The notes: generated by a model from the sequence alone, not told the origin. A DNA stretch of 9,139 nt from Methanomicrobiaceae archaeon UBA436 (GCA_002497965.1 DAFR01000118.1:1-9139); one strand, 5' to 3'. Positions 1 through 7,098 are shown, counted from the stretch's first letter. Translations and numbers: made by a program.

Positions 1-264
1 GATCCCCGGAGACTGTATCCATGGGGAATCGCCCCCGCGGGGGTGGGGCTGACGGGGAGGGGGGATGGAGCATCCCCCTCCCCTGTCTCCTGCGTTTCAT
101 TGAAAACCCCTCCCCCTGGAACACCCCCGCCTCTCCAATCTCTCCGCAACGGCGTCTCGCAAAAAGGTGCACGGCGGTGCCGCCACCCGGAATCCGTCCA
201 TGGAGGGGCAGCCTCAACCCCGGATGCGGGCGGGAGCCTGGAAAACCGCTGCTCAAGAAGGATC
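1..264. other. GC-rich intergenic spacer without a convincing gene
   Basis: No open frame here reads like a real protein. The frames that stay open translate to Pro/Arg/Gly-rich strings and survive only because stop codons are rare in such GC-rich DNA. The plus strand is strongly C-rich from about 61 to 240. A perfect 12-bp palindrome (five C, GC, five G) lies at 32-43, and a small hairpin can form at 173-184 (GGCG, loop GTGC, CGCC). These could belong to the 3' end of an upstream unit, but no T-tract of archaeal terminator type follows them. I see nothing else. Confidence 0.5.
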
Positions 265-265
265 G

Positions 266-304
266 GTAATTATTTTAATTGAGTATCGTAGTACCTTGTA
301 ATAT
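266..304 (+). promoter_or_regulatory. Putative cfbA promoter, near-leaderless
   Basis: An AT-rich island interrupts the GC-rich spacer. The TATA-like stretch at 271-280 (TATTTTAATT) is centred about 27-30 bases before the cfbA ATG at 305. With usual archaeal spacing, transcription would begin at about 300-305. No Shine-Dalgarno sequence precedes the ATG, which fits a leaderless or nearly leaderless mRNA. The start site is inferred, not seen. Confidence 0.5.
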
Positions 305-712
305 ATGGCTAAAAAGGGCATGCTACTGGTCGGCCATGGGAGCAAGCTCCCCTACAACAAGGACCTCGTGGAGACCACCGCAAGACTCATCGCCGAGAAG
401 ACGGACGAATACATCGTCAGGGCGGGTTTCATGAGCCTCAACACCCCCACCGTGCAGGAACAGCTCGAGGCGTTCCGGAAAGAGAAGATCGAGATGCTGG
501 TCGTCGTCCCGCTCTTCCTGGCAAGGGGTGTCCACATCGAGAAAGACATCCCTGCGATCCTGGGGCTGCCCGAGGGTGCCCGGGCCGGCACATTCCACAT
601 GAACGGAAAGGACGTCCCCCTTGTCTACGCCAGCCCCATCGGGAGCGACCCGCTGCTGGCCGAGTTGATGCTGAAGAACGCGGCTGAGGCGATAGCCGAA
701 CTGGAACGCTGA
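305..712 (+). CDS. cfbA: Sirohydrochlorin nickelochelatase CfbA (CbiX small type)
   Basis: CfbA inserts Ni2+ (Co2+ for cobalamin) into sirohydrochlorin, the first committed step of coenzyme F430 synthesis, in the cytoplasm. The protein has 135 residues, the usual size of the archaeal short CbiX chelatases that work as homodimers. The N-terminal motif LLVGHGS (residues 7-13) gives metal-binding His11. The motif RGVHIEKDIP (74-83) gives the second conserved His, His77. Both fit the His pair described for this family. The ATG lacks a ribosome binding site and sits just after a TATA-like element, so translation may be leaderless. The gene is first in a run with cfbE, cfbD and cfbB, and this context favours the nickel role over a purely cobalt chelatase. 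It may serve both pathways, as short CbiX enzymes of methanogens can. Confidence 0.93.
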   Translation: MAKKGMLLVGHGSKLPYNKDLVETTARLIAEKTDEYIVRAGFMSLNTPTVQEQLEAFRKEKIEMLVVVPLFLARGVHIEKDIPAILGLPEGARAGTFHMNGKDVPLVYASPIGSDPLLAELMLKNAAEAIAELER

Positions 713-718
713 CCCGGA

Positions 719-1873
719 ATGCGCATACTGGTGCTGGACACCATCCACGGCGGGGCGGACCTCGCCGTGGCGCTCCGGGATGCCGGTCACCGGGTGGACG
801 AGGTGGACGTCTACCGGGGAGAGATCGGTATCCCCGTCGAGGAGGCGCTCGTCCGCACCTACGACCTTGTCACCGCGCCGGTCCACCTCGACCCCGACCA
901 CCCGCTCCTCCAGCAGCACGGCCCAGCGGTCTCGCACCACGAGATTGTCGGGCTTCTCATCGCCGGCGGCGCGGGGCGGCCGTTCATCGAGATCACCGGG
1001 GCGCGGGGGAAGACCACCACCGCCCACGCCATCGCCGCGCTGATGCCGGGGCCGGGCGTCCTGCACACCTCGACCGGCACCTACCGCTACCCCGAACGGG
1101 AACTCCTCTGGAAGAAGAGCATCACCCCGGCCTCCCTGATACCGGCGGCGCACGAGGCGGAGCGGATCGGCGGCTGGCTGGTTGCCGAGGAGTCGCTCGG
1201 TGTCACCGGCGCCGGGGATGCGGCCGTCCTGACATCGGCGGAGGACTACCCCATCGCCGCAGGGAAGAGACGGGCTCTTGCCGCGAAACTCGGGTTGCTC
1301 GCCCGTGCACGGACGGTCGTGCTCCCGCAGGGGGTTGACCTCCCCGGCTGCATCCCGGTCGGGAGCGTGGTCTCCGTCGAGGGGGAGGCCTGCCGCTACT
1401 CGGGCTACGGGATCGCCGGGTCGTTTCAAAACCCGCTCTTAAGCCTTGCGGGCTACCGAACGGCGCTGTCGCTTGCGGCCGCGATCGCCTGCGTCCTCGG
1501 GATCGATCCCTCCCCCCTGGGCGGGTTCACAGCCATCCCCGGGCGGATGGCCGTCCGCCGGGACGGAAGCCTCCTGGTGGTCGACAACGCAAACAGCGGG
1601 ACGAACATGGCGACCACGGTTGAAGCCGCCCGCTACGCAAGAGAACTTGCAGGCGACGCCCCCCTGACACTCGTCATCGGCGAAGAGGCCCGCGCCGTCT
1701 GCGAGGGTTTCCCCGCAACCGAGATCAGCCGGGCGGTTGCGGCCGTCCGGCCTGATGCAACCGTCTATGTCGGCGACGGAGAGGAGGCGGCGACGCTTGA
1801 GGAGGGGTTTGCCGCCGCCCGCGAGATCACGCCGGAGGGTGCGATAGTGCTCGCGGTAAAAACCTGGAGATGA
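719..1873 (+). CDS. cfbE: Coenzyme F430 synthase CfbE (Mur ligase family)
   Basis: CfbE catalyses the last F430 step, ATP-dependent closure of the carbocyclic ring of 15,17(3)-seco-F430-17(3)-acid. The 384-residue protein has a Mur-ligase layout: an N-terminal domain starting MRILVLDTIHGG, a P-loop in the central domain (TGARGKTTT, residues 93-101), an acidic patch AEES (156-159), and a C-terminal domain with PGRM (274-277) and a DNANSGTN segment (289-296) where Mur ligases carry their conserved Asp/Asn/His motif. The start follows the cfbA stop by 6 bases with a weak CCGGA before it, and cfbD begins 4 bases after the stop, so the genes are almost certainly co-transcribed. A general Mur ligase or folylpolyglutamate synthase is the alternative from fold alone. 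The position between cfbA and cfbD makes CfbE far more likely. Confidence 0.92.
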   Translation: MRILVLDTIHGGADLAVALRDAGHRVDEVDVYRGEIGIPVEEALVRTYDLVTAPVHLDPDHPLLQQHGPAVSHHEIVGLLIAGGAGRPFIEITGARGKTTTAHAIAALMPGPGVLHTSTGTYRYPERELLWKKSITPASLIPAAHEAERIGGWLVAEESLGVTGAGDAAVLTSAEDYPIAAGKRRALAAKLGLLARARTVVLPQGVDLPGCIPVGSVVSVEGEACRYSGYGIAGSFQNPLLSLAGYRTALSLAAAIACVLGIDPSPLGGFTAIPGRMAVRRDGSLLVVDNANSGTNMATTVEAARYARELAGDAPLTLVIGEEARAVCEGFPATEISRAVAAVRPDATVYVGDGEEAATLEEGFAAAREITPEGAIVLAVKTWR

Positions 1874-1877
1874 GATC

Positions 1878-2942
1878 ATGGACTACATTCAACCAAGGCC
1901 GAGTTCCATCGTTGCGGCTCTTTACACCGCCCGGGACCTCGGCGTCGACGTGGCCATCCTCCACGGGCCGTCGGGCTGCTCGTTCAAACACGCCCGGCTC
2001 CTTGAGGAGGACGGTATGCATGTCCTGACAACATCGCTTGCAGACAACGAGTTCATCTTCGGCGGCCACGACCTCCTGGTGCGGGTGCTCCGTGAGGCGG
2101 AAGAGATGTTTGCGCCCCGGCGGATGGCGGTTGTCGGGACGTGTGTTGCGATGATCATCGGTGAGGACCTCCAGTCGGCTATCCTGGACGCCGGGATAGC
2201 CACACCGGCGATAGCGGTGGATATCCATGCCGGGTTCCGGGAGAACATCGAGGGTGTCCTGGCAACCCTGGAGCCCGCGGCAGCGGTGGGCTGGATCAGC
2301 GCAGGTGAACTGGAACGGCAGCGTTCACTCCTTCTGAAGGCAAACGAGGTGGAACGGCTGAGGGGAGCAGCTTCCCGGGCCTACATCGAGCCGTCCCGGG
2401 GTGACCTCAAACACATCGCGGCGGAGCGTCTCCTCGAACTCGCAGGGAGCGGCGCCACGGGTGCTGCGGTCATGAACGCCAAGAAAGAGACCGCCTACAT
2501 CTTCGCCGACGAGCTGATAGCACTCCATGATGCCTGCCCGGAGGCCGCGGTCACCTACATAGCAAACCTGGAAGACCGCGGGCTCCCGAAGGTCAGGGAG
2601 GACGCCGCACGCATACTCGCCGGGATGAGAGGCCGCGGCATCGAGCCCGAACTCGTCGGGGCGCTGGACGAGTACGGGGCAAACGGCCAGGCGATCGGGG
2701 AGCGGATCCGTGAGATCGACCCGGATTTCGCCCTCCTGGTCGGAGTTCCCCACGCCGTCCCCCCGGAATACACGGAGGGGATAGAGGTCTTCTCGATCAC
2801 GAACGGCCCGCGGCAGGTCGAACCGCTGCGGGAGATGGGGCACCGGCACGTTATGGTCGAGATCGACCTCCACCCAAAGACGCTGGGCGTCCGTGAGATC
2901 GTCGAGAGCGAGTTCGGGGCGGTTCTGCGGAGCATGCGATGA
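1878..2942 (+). CDS. cfbD: Ni-sirohydrochlorin a,c-diamide reductive cyclase catalytic subunit CfbD
   Basis: CfbD is the nitrogenase component 1-like homodimer that, with the NifH-like CfbC, performs the six-electron reduction and lactam ring formation giving 15,17(3)-seco-F430-17(3)-acid. The 354-residue protein shows HGPSGC (29-34), then NEFIFGG (57-63) in the place of the NifD 'xDxVFGG' motif but without the preceding Cys, and TCVAMIIGEDL (88-98). Candidate Fe-S ligands are therefore Cys34 and Cys89, two per monomer, which fits one cluster shared across a homodimer (inference). The C-terminus carries DLHPKTLG (330-337). A strong GGAGATGAG precedes the ATG. The cfbB start overlaps the stop by 4 bases. 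The partner gene cfbC is not in this window. The gene differs clearly from the second nitrogenase-like gene at 5334. Confidence 0.93.
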   Translation: MDYIQPRPSSIVAALYTARDLGVDVAILHGPSGCSFKHARLLEEDGMHVLTTSLADNEFIFGGHDLLVRVLREAEEMFAPRRMAVVGTCVAMIIGEDLQSAILDAGIATPAIAVDIHAGFRENIEGVLATLEPAAAVGWISAGELERQRSLLLKANEVERLRGAASRAYIEPSRGDLKHIAAERLLELAGSGATGAAVMNAKKETAYIFADELIALHDACPEAAVTYIANLEDRGLPKVREDAARILAGMRGRGIEPELVGALDEYGANGQAIGERIREIDPDFALLVGVPHAVPPEYTEGIEVFSITNGPRQVEPLREMGHRHVMVEIDLHPKTLGVREIVESEFGAVLRSMR

Positions 2943-4312
2943 AGGCATTCCTGGTTGCCGGCGACCGATCGGGGAGCGGGAAGACGAGCATCACCCTGGC
3001 GCTCTCGGCGCTGCTCTCGACCCGGAGGACTGTCCAGACGTTCAAGGTGGGGATGGACTACATCGACCCCTCGTACCTTGCCGGGGTGACCGGGCGGCCC
3101 TGCCGGAACCTGGACGGCTACGTGATGAGCCCGGCGGAGAACCGGGCGGTCTTTGCCCACGGCTGCCGGGGAGCGGAGATCGCTGTCATCGAGGGCGTCC
3201 GGGGGCTGTTTGAGGGGGCAGAGGCTCTCTCAGACCTGGGGAGCACTGCGGCGATAGCAAAACTGCTCGACCTTCCCGTGGTGCTGGTGGTGAACGCCCG
3301 GAGCATCACCCGGAGCGCGGCAGCGATAGTGAGGGGGTTCCAGGGGTTTGAGAGCGGCATAGATATCCGGGGGGTCATCGCGAACAACGTCACGGGAAGC
3401 AGGCACCGGGAGAAGGTCGTATGCGCGATCGAGCACTACTGCGGCATCCCGGTTCTCGGCGCCATCCCCCGTTCGCCGGAGATGGAACTCTCGATGCGGC
3501 ACCTGGGTCTTGTCCCGTACCGCGAGGGCCGGGAGCAGGAAGAGTTCATGGCGCGGATCGAGGCGGTGAAACGGGTGGTTGCCGGGAACGTCGATCTCGA
3601 GGCGCTGCTCTCGATTGCCCGTGAGGTTGAACCCCCGGCGGAGGATGAGGCGGTGTTTGCGGTTCCAGAGGAGCCGGATGTGAGGATCGGGGTCGCGCTG
3701 GATGAGGCGTTCAACTTCTACTACGCCGACCTCTTTGACGTCCTGGCATCGCTCGGGGCGGAGGTTGTCCCGTTCTCCCCGGTTCACGACCGTCTGCCGG
3801 AGGCGGACGGCTACATCATCGGCGGGGGTTATCCGGAGGTCTTCGGCGCGGAACTCGAGGCGAACACCGCGATGAGGGAGGGGCTCCTCGAGGTCTCCAG
3901 GAACGGGACGCCGATCTACGCGGAGTGCGGCGGTCTTATCTACCTGACCGGGAGGATGGTGCTCAAAGCCGGGTTTGCGGGCCGGGAGAGGGAGGAGTCC
4001 TGCGACCTTGTCGGGGTGTTCCAGGGCGAGACCCGGATGCCCGCGAGGCGGATGCTCGGCTACGTGGTCGGGAGGAGCGTTGCAGAGAGCCCTATGGGCG
4101 AGGCGGGGTTCCGGGGCCACGAGTTCCACTACAGCAGTGTTGACCTGGCGCCGGGGACGCGCTACGCCTACAGGCTGAGCAGGGGGAGCGGGATCCGCGA
4201 CGGGCTCGACGGCGCCGTCCGCGACCGGACGATCGCGAGCTACACGCATCTCCACCCGGTTGCAAGCCGGGGGATGTTTGAGCACTTCGTTGACGCTTGC
4301 CGGGAGGGCTGA
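2939..4312 (+). CDS. cfbB: Ni-sirohydrochlorin a,c-diamide synthase CfbB (CobB/CbiA family)
   Basis: CfbB amidates the a and c acetate side chains of Ni-sirohydrochlorin using ATP and glutamine. It is homologous to CbiA, the cobyrinate a,c-diamide synthase. The 457-residue length is normal. The N-terminal synthetase domain has a P-loop [10 protein letters not shown] (8-17), the segment [10 protein letters not shown] (37-46), and [10 protein letters not shown] (84-93). The C-terminal class I glutamine amidotransferase domain (about 249-457) has the YAECGGL nucleophile motif with Cys330, GHEFHYS (393-399), and YTHLHP (435-440) giving His437 and His439 as catalytic candidates. The start overlaps the cfbD stop as ATGA, so the two are translationally coupled. 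The same enzyme may also serve cobamide synthesis, as proposed for archaeal homologues. It is the last gene of the cfb run. Confidence 0.95.
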   Translation: MKAFLVAGDRSGSGKTSITLALSALLSTRRTVQTFKVGMDYIDPSYLAGVTGRPCRNLDGYVMSPAENRAVFAHGCRGAEIAVIEGVRGLFEGAEALSDLGSTAAIAKLLDLPVVLVVNARSITRSAAAIVRGFQGFESGIDIRGVIANNVTGSRHREKVVCAIEHYCGIPVLGAIPRSPEMELSMRHLGLVPYREGREQEEFMARIEAVKRVVAGNVDLEALLSIAREVEPPAEDEAVFAVPEEPDVRIGVALDEAFNFYYADLFDVLASLGAEVVPFSPVHDRLPEADGYIIGGGYPEVFGAELEANTAMREGLLEVSRNGTPIYAECGGLIYLTGRMVLKAGFAGREREESCDLVGVFQGETRMPARRMLGYVVGRSVAESPMGEAGFRGHEFHYSSVDLAPGTRYAYRLSRGSGIRDGLDGAVRDRTIASYTHLHPVASRGMFEHFVDACREG

Positions 4313-4330
4313 GAACGGGGTGCACGAAAC

Positions 4331-4367
4331 ACAAGACATACAAAGAAATCGATACCACACTACTCCC
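4331..4367 (+). promoter_or_regulatory. Possible ilvE promoter
   Basis: The 55-base gap between cfbB and ilvE turns AT-rich at 4331-4350. A weak TATA-like stretch (ACATACAAAG, 4336-4345) lies about 27 bases before the ilvE ATG. There is no Shine-Dalgarno before that ATG, so a leaderless transcript is plausible. Read-through from the cfb genes cannot be excluded. Confidence 0.35.
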
Positions 4368-5237
4368 ATGATAATTTACCTTGACGGCAGATTCGTCCCG
4401 GAGGAGGAGGCCAGGGTCTCGGTCTTTGACCACGGGCTCCTCTATGGTGACGGTGTTTTCGAGGGGATACGCGCCTACAACGGTAAAATTTTCCGTCTTG
4501 ACGAGCACCTTGCACGGCTCTACGACTCGGCAAAGGCAATCGATCTCGCCATCCCGCTCACGAAGGCGGAGATGACGGAGGTCATCAAGGAGACGCTGCG
4601 GCAAAACAGCCTGCGGGACGCCTACATCCGCCCGATCGTGACGCGAGGTAAGGGCGATCTCGGGCTTGACCCGCTGAAATGCGCAAAACCGACCGTCATC
4701 GTCATCGCCGTCACCTGGGGGGCGATGTACGGCGACCTCTACGAGAATGGGCTCCGGGCGATCTGCGTCTCGGTCCGGCGCACGCCGCCGGAGTCGATGC
4801 CACCGAACGTGAAGAGCCTCAACTACTTAAACAACATCCTGGCAAAGATCGAGGCAAACCACCGGGGGGTCGACGAGGCGATCTTCTTCGATACGAAGGG
4901 TCACGTCTCTGAGGGGTCCGGGGACAACATATTTGTCGTCAAGGACGGTGTGATCATCACTCCGCCGACACTGAACAACCTGCGCGGGATCACCCGGATG
5001 GTTGTGCTGGAGATCGCGGCAAAGATGGGGATCACGGTTCTTGAGCGCGATCTCGGGTATTTCGACCTTTATACGGCCGACGAGGTCTTTGTCACGGGGA
5101 CGGCGGCGGAGGTTGCGCCGATCCGCGAGATCGACGGGCGGGTGATCGGGAACGGGAAGCCCGGACCCATCACCAGGCAGATGATGGCCGCCTTCAGGAC
5201 GGCCACCCAGAAGGAAGGCACCCCGATCGAGGGGTAA
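4368..5237 (+). CDS. ilvE: Branched-chain amino acid aminotransferase IlvE
   Basis: This PLP enzyme of fold type IV makes valine, leucine and isoleucine from their 2-oxo acids with glutamate as amino donor. The ATG at 4368 gives 289 residues, the family norm. An in-frame start further upstream at 4260 would lie inside cfbB and add 36 residues unlike the family. The N-terminus [15 protein letters not shown] is typical. [18 protein letters not shown] spans 20-37. [12 protein letters not shown] (145-156) carries the PLP-binding Lys149. [11 protein letters not shown] (181-191) and the phosphate-binding GTAAEV (244-249) follow. A D-amino acid transaminase or aminodeoxychorismate lyase shares the fold, but the SEGSGDN and SLNYLNN segments fit IlvE best. 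There is no obvious link to F430, and a 7-T tract follows the stop, so it is probably its own unit. Confidence 0.93.
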   Translation: MIIYLDGRFVPEEEARVSVFDHGLLYGDGVFEGIRAYNGKIFRLDEHLARLYDSAKAIDLAIPLTKAEMTEVIKETLRQNSLRDAYIRPIVTRGKGDLGLDPLKCAKPTVIVIAVTWGAMYGDLYENGLRAICVSVRRTPPESMPPNVKSLNYLNNILAKIEANHRGVDEAIFFDTKGHVSEGSGDNIFVVKDGVIITPPTLNNLRGITRMVVLEIAAKMGITVLERDLGYFDLYTADEVFVTGTAAEVAPIREIDGRVIGNGKPGPITRQMMAAFRTATQKEGTPIEG

Positions 5238-5243
5238 GGCTTC

Positions 5244-5256
5244 CACTTTTTTTCTC
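5244..5256 (+). terminator. T-tract terminator after ilvE
   Basis: A run of seven T (5247-5253) followed by CTCC lies ten bases after the ilvE stop. Archaeal transcription commonly ends at such T-tracts without a hairpin. This separates ilvE from the nitrogenase-like gene downstream. Confidence 0.5.
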
Positions 5257-5264
5257 CGGCGAGG

Positions 5265-5323
5265 CTGCAGGTATAACTACCTGAAGGCTGAAGAGTTGAT
5301 CATCAGGAGGTTTCCTGGAGGTG
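5265..5323 (+). promoter_or_regulatory. Promoter and ribosome binding site of the nitrogenase-like gene
   Basis: A TATA-like TATAACTA at 5272-5279 lies inside a perfect inverted repeat AGGTA-TAAC-TACCT (5269-5282). Usual spacing puts the start of transcription near 5300. Two purine-rich ribosome-binding sequences follow, GGAGG at 5306-5310 and GGAGGTG at 5317-5323. The second sits 10 bases before the ATG at 5334 and decides that start. GTG codons at 5321 and 5323 are out of frame. An operator role for the inverted repeat is inference. Confidence 0.45.
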
Positions 5324-5333
5324 TGCCGCATTT

Positions 5334-6524
5334 ATGGCGGGCAGCGCGGTTAAGATCCCGAGGGCGACGTGCAAGGTCTTTGGCGCGATAAAAGCGCTTT
5401 CTACGGTGAAGCGGTGCGTTGTGCTCGTCCACGGCCCGAAGGGCTGTGTATATCACATCAACTACATCCTGGGGATGCGGGGCGACCGGCCATCGGAGGT
5501 CTACTCGACCTGTCTTGATGAGCATGATGTCATCTTCGGCGCCGAGGAGAAGCTCACGGAGGCTATTGAGGAGATCGATGCGAGCCTCCATCCTGACCTG
5601 ATCGCGGTGCTCTCATGCTGCGTCTCAAGCATCATCGGCGAGGATCTAAACGCCGCGGCGAGGGCCGCCTCGACATCTGCACGGGTTGTCGGTATTGAGG
5701 CCGGTGGGTTTGAGGGGGATTTCAGGGGGGGTTACAGCGAGACCCTCTGCCGGCTGGTCGAGGAGTTTGTCCGGGGGCCGCCGGGCGAGGTCAGGGATCG
5801 GTCGGTCAACCTGGTCGGTCTTCTCCGGGGCGGGCCGGACCTGAGGGAACTTGTGCGGATACTGGGTCTCATCGGCGTCCGCGTCAACGCGACGCTGACC
5901 GCGAACGCAACGGTCGATGACCTTGAGCGCCTGGGGGAGGCGGTGTTAAACATCGTTCTCTGCGAGCCGGCCGGGCTTGAGGCGGCGAAGTTGCTTGAGC
6001 GGGTCTGCGGCACGCCGTTCATCGTCGCCGATATCCCCGTGGGTCATGCCGCCACCATCCGGTTCCTGGACAGCGTTGCCGACGCTCTGGGGATTGAGCG
6101 TTACCCTCTCCGGGATGAGGGGGGCGACGAACTCTGCCGGGAGGCCCTGGTCGGGAGGCGGGTGGCGATCGTAAGCGGGCCGACGAGGGCGATCGGGATG
6201 ACCCGGTTCCTGGCGGACCTGGGGCTTGCGCCGTCGCTCATCGTTGTGGACTTCGACCCGGGCAACCTGGAGCGGTTGAGCGGCCTGGCCGGGCCGGGGT
6301 GCGAGATCCTGGTCGAGCCGGAGCAGGAGGTGATCCGGGAGAGGCTTTTAGCCGGGAGGATCGACCTGATCTTTGGCGGCATGCTTGAGCGGCCGCTGGC
6401 CGCCTCGCTCGGGATCGAGCACCTGGATATGATGCACGGCAGCCAGAGGACGCTCGGGTTTGAAGGCGCAAGGCATATTGTCGAGGCGCTGACGAGAGAG
6501 AAGCCGGGTCAGAGCGGCAGGTAG
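5334..6524 (+). CDS. Nitrogenase component 1-like oxidoreductase, not CfbD, function unknown
   Basis: This 396-residue protein belongs to the NifD/NifK/NifE/BchN/CfbD superfamily, but I do not recognise a named subfamily. HGPKGC (33-38), STCLDEHDVIFG (58-69) and SCCVSSIIGEDL (94-105) match the three NifD segments that hold the P-cluster cysteines, giving Cys38, Cys60 and Cys95 or Cys96 as cluster ligands. CfbD in this window keeps only the first and third. LNIVLCEPAG (205-214) resembles the NifD segment around FeMo-cofactor ligand Cys275, giving Cys210. MMHGSQRTLGFEGA (366-379) resembles the segment around NifD His442, giving His368. The loop to GFEG is about three residues shorter than in NifD. 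It is much shorter than NifD (about 490 residues) and lies alone, without a nifH, nifK, nifE, nifN or nifB neighbour. It could act on a tetrapyrrole or another small molecule with a shared reductase such as CfbC. Confidence 0.85.
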   Translation: MAGSAVKIPRATCKVFGAIKALSTVKRCVVLVHGPKGCVYHINYILGMRGDRPSEVYSTCLDEHDVIFGAEEKLTEAIEEIDASLHPDLIAVLSCCVSSIIGEDLNAAARAASTSARVVGIEAGGFEGDFRGGYSETLCRLVEEFVRGPPGEVRDRSVNLVGLLRGGPDLRELVRILGLIGVRVNATLTANATVDDLERLGEAVLNIVLCEPAGLEAAKLLERVCGTPFIVADIPVGHAATIRFLDSVADALGIERYPLRDEGGDELCREALVGRRVAIVSGPTRAIGMTRFLADLGLAPSLIVVDFDPGNLERLSGLAGPGCEILVEPEQEVIRERLLAGRIDLIFGGMLERPLAASLGIEHLDMMHGSQRTLGFEGARHIVEALTREKPGQSGR

Positions 6525-6565
6525 AGGGGGAGCGGTTTTGAGATCCGGCCCGGGATCGCTGCGGC

Positions 6566-6600
6566 ACAACTTTTTTATTTATCGGTGCCCAAGTTGTATG
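6566..6600 (+). promoter_or_regulatory. T-rich element: tRNA-Glu promoter and/or terminator of the upstream gene
   Basis: TTTTTTATTTAT (6571-6582) is both a T-tract about 46 bases after the upstream stop and a TATA-like box. A box centred at about 6577 predicts initiation near 6602, some 12 bases before the tRNA-Glu 5' end at 6614, a normal archaeal tRNA leader. The inverted repeat ACAACTT (6566-6572) and AAGTTGT (6591-6597) brackets it. Confidence 0.5.
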
Positions 6601-6613
6601 GCACATTGCATGG

Positions 6614-6686
6614 GCTGCTATAGTGTAGGGGCCAATCATGTCGGCCTTTCACGCCGACGACTGGGGTTCAAATCCCCATAGCAGCA
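6614..6686 (+). tRNA. tRNA-Glu (anticodon UUC)
   Basis: A complete cloverleaf can be drawn. The acceptor stem GCTGCTA (6614-6620) pairs perfectly with TAGCAGC (6679-6685), with discriminator A at 6686. The anticodon stem TCGGC/GCCGA (6641-6645, 6653-6657) encloses loop CTTTCAC, with anticodon TTC at 6648-6650, reading GAA and GAG. The T-arm GGGG-TTCAAAT-CCCC lies at 6663-6677. There is no intron and CCA is not encoded, as is usual in archaea. Confidence 0.97.
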
Positions 6687-6694
6687 TCTATACT

Positions 6695-6724
6695 TGGGGT
6701 TTCACTCCCACGTCCTTTCTTTAT
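6695..6724 (+). terminator. Probable tRNA-Glu terminator with T-arm-like hairpin
   Basis: A short hairpin (TGGG/CCCA within 6695-6710) is followed by the T-rich CCTTTCTTTAT (6714-6724). The T-rich part is the likely archaeal termination signal for tRNA-Glu. The hairpin sequence resembles the tRNA-Glu T-arm itself (see findings). Confidence 0.35.
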
Positions 6725-6759
6725 GTGGTTGCTCGGTCCGGGATCGGTGTGCATGCCGT

Positions 6760-7069
6760 CCAGCAGTTCAGGCGCAGAGATGTTTCCAGGGCGCTGTCCA
6801 CGGGTTCCATGCGATCGATCGTGAATTGGCAGTGGAGCGGGTCATCCGCCTCATGACGGCGCAGAACCACCTCGCCGAACGGCGGGGGGCTACCCGCTGC
6901 CCGTCACCCCTGCCTCTCCTGTCGCAGCGCCGCACGCCGCTCACGCAGGAGGCGATCGCGGAGAGGAGTGCGGTGCACAGCGGTTTGTGCTGCAGCACCA
7001 CCCTGCCTTAAAGAAGCAGATCGATGAGCAGCGCGACGCCCATGACCGTCTGGAAGCGCTGCACCGATG
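6760..7069 (+). pseudogene. Possible remnant of a small protein gene, frame-shifted
   Basis: About 400 bases between the two tRNA genes have no intact gene, but two protein-like fragments appear in different plus-strand frames. One frame reads IDRELAVERVIRLMTAQN followed by HLAERRG (about 6814-6888). Another reads FVLQHHPALKKQIDEQRDAH and continues DRLEALHR to a TGA at 7068-7070 (from about 6984). Both look like amphipathic, charged helices, and the second ends naturally. A frameshift or small deletion between about 6890 and 6980 would join them. There is no good start codon with a ribosome binding site, and I do not recognise a family. The region could equally be non-coding, since GC-rich DNA often keeps such frames open. 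Confidence 0.25.
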
Positions 7070-7098
7070 AGTGCGGGGTGGTTCATGCCGTCCTGCTG

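Noticed and set aside
21..282. Open frames of about 80 codons upstream of cfbA
   Set aside because: Pro/Arg/Gly-rich translations with no family look, no ribosome binding site and low-complexity C-rich DNA. They also run into the cfbA promoter.
323..1429. A 368-codon minus-strand frame opposite cfbA and cfbE, and similar long antisense frames opposite cfbD, cfbB and ilvE
   Set aside because: These are mirror frames of GC-rich genes with clear function on the plus strand. Their translations are rich in Arg, Gly, Asp and Pro and show no domain.
4260..4367. Upstream start for ilvE
   Set aside because: It would overlap cfbB by over 50 bases and add 36 residues foreign to the family. ATG 4368 gives the normal N-terminus.
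5334..6524. Calling the gene nifD or nifE
   Set aside because: It is about 100 residues shorter than NifD, has no nif neighbours, and the His region is shorter than in NifD. The evidence supports only superfamily membership.
6614..6686. Functional link between tRNA-Glu and F430 synthesis, since Glu-tRNA is the precursor of tetrapyrroles
   Set aside because: The tRNA is more than 2 kb from cfbB, with its own promoter and unrelated genes between, and serves all translation. The closeness is probably chance.
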